Positions 9,322 to 15,197 of a DNA stretch of 19,060 nt are shown piece by piece. Where the stretch lies: assembly GCA_946410525.1 (NCBI GenBank), contig CAMKAQ010000001.1, positions 1 to 19,060 of the forward strand. The letters run 5' to 3'. The notes below the pieces were generated by a model. It saw only the letters and a list, made by a program, of their open reading frames with translations, searched no databases and was not told the DNA's origin. The stretch comes from an uncultured Caryophanales bacterium. Its GTDB lineage: Bacteria; Bacillota_I; Bacilli_A; RFN20; CAG-826. The position numbers and the translations under genes are program-made. Every line of letters begins with the position of its first letter. The first letter of the stretch is position 1.

Positions 9322-10559
9322 TAGGCTTGTGAGACCTCCAGCTCGAATTCGTAATCATCATACAAGGTGTAATCTTTACCGAGGTTGCTAGTTAAGAAGA
9401 AGAGACTGTTGTCGTTGTAACCGCAAAGAGCCGGATCATAATCGACGACGACATAAGTTTCGAAAGAACCGGTGGTTTCAGTCGCAGGATCAGTGGAAAC
9501 CAACGGAGTCTTCGGCTCTCCAAAGAGAGAAAGGGTCTCGGCAGTGGTATTTGGGAAGGTTTTGAGCCAACCTTGGTCTTGGTTGTTTGAATAGGTGTAG
9601 CTGACAGTGATTGCGGCTCCGTTTTCTGGAGCAGTTAAGAAGGTGATGTCTCTTCCGTTGATCGTATGACCACGAGAAGCGACTCCATCAATCTGAACGG
9701 ATTCAACGCTGACAGGGGTTTTGGGAAGCTGGAAAGTGGTGGTGGTTCCATCGCCAGTGGCGTTGAAACTGATTCCTTCCTGAAGATCCAAAGATGCGTC
9801 CATAGCGGCTTCCCAAATATAGTTGTAGGAAGTGTAAGTGATGGAAACGATGTCAACACCGGCTTGGACAGCGCTGTTGAATCTGATGGTGTCGCCATCG
9901 ATTTCGTATGTCTCAGGATTCACATCGGATCCGTTGATTTTGAACGAAGTGATGTCTCTTGGAGCGTAGCTGAGCTTGATGCTTTCAACTCCACCATCGA
10001 AGGTCTCGGTTCTAGCAGGAGAACTTGAGATGGTCTTTGAATCTGCATCGGTTATAGCGAAGTAGTGGACATAGTCGCTGACATAGAGAGTGTCTTGGAG
10101 GCGATCGGCGTTATAGATATTTCTCTTAATCTTGACGTCCATGTCGATCTTCGAACTGTAGGTGACGTCGAAAGAGATCTTGTACACAAGAGCGGTGTAC
10201 AAATCATAGAAACCGATGTCATCGGAAATGGTGATATAGGTTGGGTCGAGAAGGTTCATCTCGAATCCACGGTCTGGTTTCGGGGTATCGCTCGAGGCGT
10301 ACACTTTTGGTGCGCCGTCAGAGTTGATGAATGTATCAGGCTCAACGTATTCGAATTTGAAATCTGGGAAGAAGGCTTTATAGCAGGTGAGCTCAAGGTT
10401 ATCGACGGAAAGGGAACTAGAGCTGACACCGACCTTAACTGAGGTGTTTTTAGCCTGGAGAACGAACCAGCTGAAAGTGAAGCCGGTAAAGCCGACCAAA
10501 GTCGCAACTAAAGGAATCATTGCGGCGAGAATTGTGACGACTCTCTTTTTGCTTTTCAC
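9321..10559 (-). CDS. Secreted surface protein with TasA/camelysin-like N-terminus, first gene of riboswitch operon
   Basis: The 412-residue product has a basic start (MKSKKR), a hydrophobic segment (about residues 7-31) ending FSWF, then VDNLEL (52-57). This is the layout of the last protein of the operon, so the two appear paralogous. Residues 187-245 and 264-323 are two copies of the shared repeat, the second close to consensus (TGDGTTTTFQL). The C-terminus alternates acidic and hydrophobic residues (YEFELEV). No sorting motif or enzyme signature is seen. The start is GTG: an in-frame TAA lies immediately upstream, and AAAGGAG is 9 bases before it. It is the first gene after the c-di-GMP riboswitch. 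By analogy with TasA-like subunits it may form a fibre or matrix component processed by a SipW-type peptidase; that is inference, and no such peptidase is in the window. Confidence 0.8.
   Translation of the reverse strand: MKSKKRVVTILAAMIPLVATLVGFTGFTFSWFVLQAKNTSVKVGVSSSSLSVDNLELTCYKAFFPDFKFEYVEPDTFINSDGAPKVYASSDTPKPDRGFEMNLLDPTYITISDDIGFYDLYTALVYKISFDVTYSSKIDMDVKIKRNIYNADRLQDTLYVSDYVHYFAITDADSKTISSSPARTETFDGGVESIKLSYAPRDITSFKINGSDVNPETYEIDGDTIRFNSAVQAGVDIVSITYTSYNYIWEAAMDASLDLQEGISFNATGDGTTTTFQLPKTPVSVESVQIDGVASRGHTINGRDITFLTAPENGAAITVSYTYSNNQDQGWLKTFPNTTAETLSLFGEPKTPLVSTDPATETTGSFETYVVVDYDPALCGYNDNSLFFLTSNLGKDYTLYDDYEFELEVSQA
9591..9770 (-). repeat. Shared ~58-aa beta repeat, copy 2 (in the 412-aa protein)
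   Basis: Encodes residues 264-323: a TGDGTTTTFQL opening, a VQIDGV turn, a GRDITF strand, an APENGA turn and a closing ITVSYTY strand. It is the copy nearest the tail-fibre-like consensus. Confidence 0.8.
9825..10001 (-). repeat. Shared ~58-aa beta repeat, copy 1 (in the 412-aa protein)
   Basis: Encodes residues 187-245. It is the most diverged copy: the GDG opening is degraded to FDGGVES, but a FKING turn, a GDTIRF strand and a closing VSITYTS strand remain in register. Confidence 0.6.
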
Positions 10560-10568
10560 TTAGCACAG

Positions 10569-10575
10569 CTCCTTT
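10569..10575 (-). promoter_or_regulatory. Shine-Dalgarno site fixing the GTG start of the operon's first gene
   Basis: AAAGGAG on the minus strand lies 9 bases before GTG at 10559. A TAA codon sits in frame just before the GTG, so no upstream start is possible. Confidence 0.8.
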
Positions 10576-10577
10576 GA

Positions 10578-10620
10578 CTAGACGGGCATTCAAAGATGCC
10601 CGCTTCGGGAGGTGGTCTAG
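10578..10620 (-). promoter_or_regulatory. Second leader hairpin just upstream of the ribosome binding site
   Basis: On the minus strand a perfect 7-bp stem (CGGGCAT with ATGCCCG, 10602-10596 and 10589-10583) encloses the 6-base loop CTTTGA. An outer CTAGA/TCTAG pairing (10620-10616 with 10582-10578) encloses it together with an unpaired CACCTCC stretch. No U-tract follows, so it is not a terminator. The loop is complementary to TCAAAG at 10577-10572, which overlaps the Shine-Dalgarno site, and CTCC in the bulge could pair with its GGAG. Control of translation initiation is inferred. Confidence 0.55.
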
Positions 10621-10648
10621 AAATAAAAACCGCCAACTCCCTTAACGG
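10621..10648 (-). terminator. Rho-independent terminator overlapping the riboswitch 3' end
   Basis: On the minus strand CCGTTAA (10648-10642) pairs with TTGGCGG (10636-10630; two G-U pairs) around the loop GGGAG. TTTTTATTT (10629-10621) follows directly. The first three bases of the 5' arm are also the last three of the conserved aptamer segment, so aptamer and terminator should compete. This is the expected expression platform for transcriptional control of the operon. Confidence 0.8.
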
Positions 10649-10709
10649 CAGCTGGCTACCCCTAAGGGCCCTGTAGTTTTGCGTCGCCGAATTACTCCGG
10701 TTTTGCTTT
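10646..10709 (-). ncRNA. Cyclic-di-GMP-I (GEMM-I) riboswitch aptamer
   Basis: The minus strand carries the hallmarks of the GEMM-I family in order. First comes a hairpin CCGGA-GUAA-UUCGG with a GNRA tetraloop (10700-10687). Next is GACGCAAA (10685-10678). Then ACAGGGCC (10674-10667), the tetraloop-receptor side, sits inside a stem CUAC/GUAG (10676-10673 with 10659-10656) with inner CCC/GGG. Last is the conserved 3' segment GGTAGCCAGCTGCCG (10660-10646). A strong -10 box lies just upstream, and a terminator and then the first surface-protein gene lie downstream. The family binds the second messenger c-di-GMP. Because the terminator's 5' arm uses the 3' end of the aptamer, ligand binding probably prevents termination (ON switch). 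An alternative pairing of AAAACCG (10704-10698) with CGGTTTT (10632-10626) leaves the direction uncertain. Confidence 0.92.
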
Positions 10710-10716
10710 TGACACG

Positions 10717-10748
10717 ATTATATTCGCACGCGTGAACGCATTTTACAA
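10717..10748 (-). promoter_or_regulatory. Promoter of the c-di-GMP-controlled surface operon
   Basis: A perfect TATAAT (-10) on the minus strand at 10722-10717 would start transcription near 10710, a few bases before the aptamer's first helix. The -35 is weak: TTGTAA at 10748-10743 is 20 bases upstream, longer than usual. The GC-rich spacer contains the palindrome CACGCGTG (10727-10734), a possible operator. Confidence 0.65.
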
Positions 10749-10780
10749 GGAAAATACTTTTACATATATGCGTGTAATTC

Positions 10781-10849
10781 AACAAAAGTGGCTATTTTGT
10801 CGCTATTTTGCTAACTTTTTCGTTTTTTTGTAGCAAAATCACTTTTGTT
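10781..10849. repeat. Long imperfect inverted repeat in the divergent intergenic region
   Basis: AACAAAAGTG (10781-10790) is exactly complementary to CACTTTTGTT (10840-10849), and ATTTTGCTA (10805-10813) to TAGCAAAAT (10831-10839). The right arm is thus 19 contiguous bases and the left arm the same with a 14-base insertion, which holds part of a direct repeat (GCTATTTTG at 10791 and 10802). A T-tract follows the right arm on the plus strand. It may be a regulator-binding site or an attenuator for the plus-strand unit; the function is unknown. Confidence 0.65.
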
Positions 10850-10985
10850 TTTTGTGCATGGTTCACAAAGAAATTGGGAGTTTTTTACATGGACCTCTGG
10901 ACGGTTTGGCGAATATTTGACCCTCTTGGAACACCAGTTTTCCCCAAAAAAGCGTTTTCATTTTCCCATATCCAAAAAAGAGTTT

Positions 10986-11960
10986 ATGATTTCCACGTCA
11001 GATATGAGCAAGCAGTCAAATTTCACCTCACAACTTAACTACTACCTCTCCAAAAAAGGTGTCTCCAAAAGCGTTCTTGCTTCATCTTTGAACGTGCTTC
11101 CTGCTTTGGTTGAGGAGTGGTCTGCCGGCTCTCGTCTTCCAGATGATGAGACGATTGAGAAGATCGCTAAATTCTTCGATGTTAATATCAGTGAATTCAT
11201 CGCCCAAGAAACCCAAGAGAAAAAGACCACAGTCAAGGTCATCAAAACCAAGAAGCGTTTGGTCCTTGGACACTGCGCTAGATGTGGCAAGCCAATCCTT
11301 GAAGGCGATGTCTATGGAACTGGTAAAGCAGAGAAGGTAATCAGAAGTGAATTCCTCAAAAATCCATATGAGGAAATCGTATACACATATGATCCAAAAG
11401 TAGGGGGATATGACTACTTCTGCGAGAACTGCTGTGACTACCTTTTGGAAGAGCAAAAACTCAAATCCCAAAAGGCCACAAAAGAGAAGATCGAAAAACT
11501 CTCAAAAATCAAAAAGAAGGCAGTTTTGTCAGGGATTTTTGTAGCGTTTATCGCTTTCTTTGCTTCCTTCATCTTTGCCTGGAATTGCTTCAATTGGTTC
11601 AATTACAAACTCGAATTAAGGTATGAGGTTGGACTTAGTTGCCTCTCTTTGGTTTTGGGTTATTTGGCCTTTGCTTTCGCCTATGCCGCCTTGTCCAATA
11701 ACACCTGGATTGGGAAGGGTATTTATAACGCTGCAAAGTACTTCTATGCAGTACCGATTGCGAGGATCTTCAAGAGTCAAAACGGTGTTCTTTATATGGG
11801 CACAGTCAAGGTCATTGTTGCCTTCTCTTTGATCGTCGCTTCTTCAGTCGTGTATGTGCCTTTCTGCTTAGTGATGTCTCTCTTCGCTTTGTTTGGTTGG
11901 GGAGTGTCTGCTAGAAGACTTAAAGAGGAACTTGTTAGCCTTAAGGCTACTCTCATGTAA
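10986..11960 (+). CDS. XRE-family HTH protein with putative zinc ribbon and membrane domain
   Basis: The product is about 324 residues from the ATG chosen here. The reading frame is open from 10845, but the first 47 codons do not look like the rest of the protein. ATG at 11004 (MSKQSNF) is an equally possible start, and neither has a strong Shine-Dalgarno site. Residues 11-68 form a Cro/C1-type HTH (SKSVLASSLNV, then WSAGSRLPDDETIEKIAKFF). Two cysteine pairs (CARC at 97-100, CENC at 146-149) suggest a zinc ribbon. After a Lys-rich stretch come hydrophobic segments near 179-202, 215-238 and a long one at 274-308, giving about four membrane passes. It lies divergent from the riboswitch operon and 5 bases before an MFS transporter gene. 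A membrane-tethered regulator is the likely role; its target and signal are unknown. Confidence 0.75.
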   Translation: MISTSDMSKQSNFTSQLNYYLSKKGVSKSVLASSLNVLPALVEEWSAGSRLPDDETIEKIAKFFDVNISEFIAQETQEKKTTVKVIKTKKRLVLGHCARCGKPILEGDVYGTGKAEKVIRSEFLKNPYEEIVYTYDPKVGGYDYFCENCCDYLLEEQKLKSQKATKEKIEKLSKIKKKAVLSGIFVAFIAFFASFIFAWNCFNWFNYKLELRYEVGLSCLSLVLGYLAFAFAYAALSNNTWIGKGIYNAAKYFYAVPIARIFKSQNGVLYMGTVKVIVAFSLIVASSVVYVPFCLVMSLFALFGWGVSARRLKEELVSLKATLM

Positions 11961-11965
11961 AAGAT

Positions 11966-13177
11966 ATGGAAAGCAAGCGCAATACCCACATCTATAGATT
12001 CCTCACTTTCGCCTTATATTTTGGCGATGCTTTATTCACCCCATTCTTCTCTTTGTATTTCGCTAGCTGCGCTGGACTAAACGACATTCAGAAATCAATT
12101 CTTTTAGCCTCTGTTCCTTTTGCCTTCTTCGTTGGCAATCTCTTCTATTCTTTCTTTGAAACTTCCTGGAAAAACAACGTCTTCCTCATCAGATTAATCT
12201 CTGTCCTTGAGGCTATCTTCTTAGGATGTTTTGGACTCACTCAAAACTTCTGGTGGTTACTCCCAATCACCATCCTTACAGCTATGCACAACAGTTGCTT
12301 CTTTGGTCTTGTTGATGGCATGGGTGCGAACTCCGCTAAACGACACAACATCCCATTCAGCACGATTAGAATCGTGGGTTCTTTCGCCTATGTATGCGGA
12401 AGCCTCTTCGGATACTTCTTCTTAGACAAGATCGGATACACGATCTTCTTCAATGTGGGCGCTCTCTTCATCTTGGCAATGCTCCCGATCTCCTTCTTGC
12501 TTAGGCGTCCAAAAGAAGAGAAGCTTGGTCAAGTCACTCCTGAGCAAAAGGTCAGCAACAAAGAATTCTTCTCAAACAAGAATGTTTGGTTACTCCTTAT
12601 CTTCAGCGCGCTTTTCTATGGTGCTTTGAATAACTTCAACTACATTCTCCCGATCTTCATGACGAGCGGCGGTGGAGGACTCTCCGATGGAGAGACAGCC
12701 ATCTGGACCGTTGTCAGGGTCGCCGTTGAGATGGTCATCATGGTGATGCTCCCTCTTTTCCTCAAAGTCTTCAAAACCCAAAAGAGGATCCTTGTCCTTT
12801 CTTGCTTCGTTCAGTTAGGCGCAGTGTTGTCGAGCGCTCTGATATCAAACTTCACCGCTCTCTTGTGGGTGGTCTTCATTCTTAGAGGAATCGGATATGG
12901 CTTTGGCCTTGTTAGCCTAGTTCTTTTCACCCAAGAGATCGTCGGTATCAAAGCCTGCTCCAAAGCCTGCTCTTTAGCGACAGGAGCGACCTACATCTTC
13001 TGCGGCATCATCAACCTTGTTTCTTCTTCGATTTACAGCGTGATTGGTTTCATCAATTACTTCTATATCCTTGCTGCTCTTCTTCTCGCGGGCATCATCA
13101 TTCTTTTATTCACACACGCCTACAAAAAGAAAGCAGAGGATGATAAATCCCCTGCAAATCTTGAACAAAATAATTAA
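11966..13177 (+). CDS. Major facilitator superfamily transporter (MFS_1-like)
   Basis: The 403-residue product is strongly hydrophobic with about 12 predicted membrane helices, typical of MFS carriers. A hydrophilic loop with Lys/Glu (about residues 176-198, RRPKEEK) sits between helices 6 and 7. The segment STIRIVGSFAYVCGSLFGYFF resembles the conserved loop/TM5 region of the LacY/nucleoside-symporter-like (MFS_1_like) group. The substrate cannot be told from sequence. The gene follows the HTH-membrane gene by 5 bases and is probably co-transcribed with it. The ATG lacks a clear Shine-Dalgarno site, so translation may depend on coupling. The stop codon directly abuts that of the convergent metalloprotease gene. 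Confidence 0.85.
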   Translation: MESKRNTHIYRFLTFALYFGDALFTPFFSLYFASCAGLNDIQKSILLASVPFAFFVGNLFYSFFETSWKNNVFLIRLISVLEAIFLGCFGLTQNFWWLLPITILTAMHNSCFFGLVDGMGANSAKRHNIPFSTIRIVGSFAYVCGSLFGYFFLDKIGYTIFFNVGALFILAMLPISFLLRRPKEEKLGQVTPEQKVSNKEFFSNKNVWLLLIFSALFYGALNNFNYILPIFMTSGGGGLSDGETAIWTVVRVAVEMVIMVMLPLFLKVFKTQKRILVLSCFVQLGAVLSSALISNFTALLWVVFILRGIGYGFGLVSLVLFTQEIVGIKACSKACSLATGATYIFCGIINLVSSSIYSVIGFINYFYILAALLLAGIIILLFTHAYKKKAEDDKSPANLEQNN

Positions 13178-14857
13178 TTAGCTGAGCTTTGTGATGCTGA
13201 CTTTGATTGAGGTATCACTCATCTCAGAGAAAGAAACACTCCATGGGAGAGAAGTGCCATCGTTCATGGTCATGCTTCCGCCATTGACGTAGTTAGGGAA
13301 GCTTTCTTTGTAAGCGTCAAAGCTAAATACATCATCATTTTGGAAGAGGGTGCTGTTATCCGCAAAGACACCGATCTCATTTCCATTAAGGGTTTGCTTA
13401 GAGGTATCGAAGTTTCTCTTATGAGTGCAATCAAGCTCTTGGATGAGACGGAATCTCATGATGTTGGATGGGAGGCTTGATTCACCAGTGAGATAGTTCT
13501 GAACGTTCTTTTTGTTGTAGGAACTGGAGTTGCTAGCAACAACAATCGCCGTCTCAGTATCGGTATCGAAGTCATCGTCATATTTGCCATTTGGAGCAAG
13601 AGTTGATCTTGTGGCCAAACGAGCATCGACGTGATAGATACGGACACCATTCTCAGTGAAGCCGTGTGGGTAAGAAGAATATCCAACGAAGGAGTCTTGG
13701 TAGTTGAGAAGGTCTGGGGTGTAGAACTCCATCATGATGTATTCATCGAAGGCGCTGCCATTGAATCCTCCAGCGGTTGGAAGGATGATGGCCTCACCAG
13801 ATGTGCAGCTTGGTTTCAAAACGATTTCGCAAGAATCATCGACGACATAAGGCTTGATCCAGCCGTAGGCGTATTTGCTCCAGGCGTTATGGTCAAGGAT
13901 GTTGTAGTCCATCATATCAAGACCACCCATTGGGCCATAGTTCTGTTCGCCTTCTTCTCTGGCGGCGACATAGTAATCTTCAAGACCCATAAGGTGTCCG
14001 GTTTCGTGGATATATGTGTGAGCGTCGACTTTATTCGCGGCAGAGCCATAATCGCCGAAATCCATGAAATCATATGAAGCCCAGCAGTAGCTATATCCGA
14101 CAGGGCTAGTTGTTAATATCGATGTGTTATTCACGTCGACCGAATAGTCTTTGTAGTTGTAGGCCCAGAAGAGTTTTTGGTCCAAACTGGTTGCGTTCTT
14201 TTGGTTAGGGCAACCATAGACAAGCCAAACGCCATCGATGAGACCGTCGTGGTCGATATCGAACTGGGTGCAGTTGTCATGATAGGTTTGCTTATACCAG
14301 CTGACCGCGCCTTCAAGGATGGTCCAAGTACGATCATAAGAACCCATGTTTCTTGTGCCAGCAGGAGGGGTGAGGGCGGCAAGCTGGCTGGTGGTGTATC
14401 CGCAGTCATACCATTGATCGGCGACAACACCACTAAGGTTAAGCGCGCCATAAGAGGACTTCTTGTAGAAGGAAGCGACGGATTCCCAACCGGTATCTTC
14501 GGTTTCACCAAAGAAGGCGTTATTGAGTCTTTCTAAGTTCGTTGCGTTAGCGACGCCATCGTATCCTCTGATTTTCACAGGGATGACCAAAATCTTCATG
14601 TTGCCGAAAGCGCGGCATGGGAAGTTACCACTCGAATCATTGACGTCTTCGTAGTTGTATTTGGTGGGGGTGGCAGTGTAATGGTCGCCATCGTGGTAGT
14701 CGATGTTAATGCTAAGGTGCTCGCGGGAATTGTCGACGTCAGCGGCATCTGGGGAAAGGCTATCAAGGATCCTGATGAAGGCTCCAAGATCGCAGCTTGC
14801 GAGGGAGAAAATGCCTGCAAGCAAAACGGATAATTTGGCTATACGGTTCTTTTTCAT
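13178..14857 (-). CDS. M6-family zinc metalloprotease lipoprotein
   Basis: Starting at the ATG at 14857 the product is 559 residues; the frame is open 12 codons further upstream, but that would bury the signal peptide and overlap the -10 box. Residues 1-22 are a lipoprotein signal with lipobox LASC, so Cys22 would be lipidated and the enzyme held on the outer face of the membrane. The zinc site is HETGH (284-288) with D294 in the following GLEDYY, the HExxHxxGxxD pattern of metzincin-like M6 (immune inhibitor A type) peptidases. FDIDHDGLIDGVWLVYG (199-215) is the family's Asp-rich, probably calcium-binding segment. GPMGGLDMMDYN (308-319) is the region after the active site. Secreted protein degradation, or processing of surface proteins, is inferred. 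It has its own promoter and converges on the MFS gene. Confidence 0.88.
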   Translation of the reverse strand: MKKNRIAKLSVLLAGIFSLASCDLGAFIRILDSLSPDAADVDNSREHLSINIDYHDGDHYTATPTKYNYEDVNDSSGNFPCRAFGNMKILVIPVKIRGYDGVANATNLERLNNAFFGETEDTGWESVASFYKKSSYGALNLSGVVADQWYDCGYTTSQLAALTPPAGTRNMGSYDRTWTILEGAVSWYKQTYHDNCTQFDIDHDGLIDGVWLVYGCPNQKNATSLDQKLFWAYNYKDYSVDVNNTSILTTSPVGYSYCWASYDFMDFGDYGSAANKVDAHTYIHETGHLMGLEDYYVAAREEGEQNYGPMGGLDMMDYNILDHNAWSKYAYGWIKPYVVDDSCEIVLKPSCTSGEAIILPTAGGFNGSAFDEYIMMEFYTPDLLNYQDSFVGYSSYPHGFTENGVRIYHVDARLATRSTLAPNGKYDDDFDTDTETAIVVASNSSSYNKKNVQNYLTGESSLPSNIMRFRLIQELDCTHKRNFDTSKQTLNGNEIGVFADNSTLFQNDDVFSFDAYKESFPNYVNGGSMTMNDGTSLPWSVSFSEMSDTSIKVSITKLS

Positions 14858-14863
14858 GTGCCC

Positions 14864-14869
14864 ATTATA
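14864..14869 (-). promoter_or_regulatory. -10 box of the metalloprotease gene, possibly giving a leaderless mRNA
   Basis: TATAAT on the minus strand ends 6 bases before the ATG at 14857, so transcription would begin at or next to the start codon. No Shine-Dalgarno site is present between them. No good -35 is seen 17 bases upstream (TGTGCA at best). Confidence 0.6.
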
Positions 14870-14976
14870 CACGATATTTTCGCGAGTGCACACTTAGATA
14901 CATGCCACCCATAAGCCCTTTACAATGAGACGGAAAAACTTTTTTGGAGAGGCCTCATTTTTGAAGAATATTGGGG

Positions 14977-15016
14977 TTTTGCAGGGGATTTTTTGCTTTT
15001 TTGCAGGGATTTTTGG
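14977..15016. repeat. Tandem direct repeat in the metalloprotease-rplK intergenic region
   Basis: Two near-identical units, TTTTGCAGGGGATTTTTTG (14977-14995) and TTTTGCAGGGATTTTTGG (14999-15016), are separated by 3 bases. No gene is visible in 14870-15197. The function is unknown; a binding site is possible. Confidence 0.6.
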
Positions 15017-15045
15017 ATATTGAGAAAACCTCGATGGCCACTCAT

Positions 15046-15063
15046 AAATGAAAATATTCATTT
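15046..15063. repeat. Perfect short inverted repeat upstream of the rplK promoter
   Basis: AAATGAA and TTCATTT form a 7-bp dyad around AATA, ending 6 bases before the -35 box. It could be an operator or an AT-rich UP-like element; this is only a structural observation. Confidence 0.5.
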
Positions 15064-15068
15064 TCTTG

Positions 15069-15097
15069 TTGATTCTGAAAATTCACACGCGTATATT
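15069..15097 (+). promoter_or_regulatory. Promoter of the rplK-rpoB ribosomal operon
   Basis: TTGATT (15069-15074) and TATATT (15092-15097) are separated by exactly 17 bases, preceded by AT-rich DNA. Transcription would start near 15104, giving a leader of about 94 bases. Confidence 0.65.
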
Positions 15098-15130
15098 TAT
15101 ATCCGCACGCTATTTGTATATGCGTACAGC

Positions 15131-15166
15131 GTGGTAGGAACGTTTAGCGGCGTTCCGATAAGCCAC
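15131..15166 (+). promoter_or_regulatory. Probable L1-binding autoregulatory leader of rplK-rplA
   Basis: GTGG/CCAC (15131-15134 with 15163-15166) and GGAACG/CGTTCC (15137-15142 with 15151-15156) make a stacked hairpin interrupted by an asymmetric internal loop, TA against GATAAG. L1 is known to repress its own operon by binding a hairpin with an asymmetric loop that mimics its 23S rRNA site. The position, between promoter and rplK start, fits. The assignment rests on shape and place, not on a database match. Confidence 0.55.
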
Positions 15167-15197
15167 TGCATGCTAAATTCCAATAGGAGGAAAACAC

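Noticed and set aside
88..10559. Prophage or phage tail module, because of the tail-fibre-like repeat.
   Set aside because: No capsid, terminase, portal, tape-measure, integrase or lysis gene is present, and each protein has an N-terminal membrane/secretion segment unlike tail proteins.
10583..10602. The 7-bp CGGGCAT hairpin as the riboswitch terminator.
   Set aside because: No U-tract follows on the minus strand; the better terminator with a U-run is at 10648-10621.
10845..10985. N-terminal extension of the HTH protein from the ATG at 10845.
   Set aside because: The 47 extra codons have no resemblance to an HTH family N-terminus, no ribosome site, and overlap the right arm of the inverted repeat.
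10889..11038. A 49-codon ORF with GGGAG 8 bases before its ATG, overlapping the start of the HTH gene in another frame, as a leader peptide.
   Set aside because: The residue pattern is not convincing, no regulatory amino-acid run or coupled terminator is seen, and chance is likely in this AT-rich leader.
14858..14893. Longer start for the metalloprotease at 14893.
   Set aside because: It would put 12 polar residues before the lipoprotein signal and lies upstream of the -10 box, so it would not be transcribed from that promoter.
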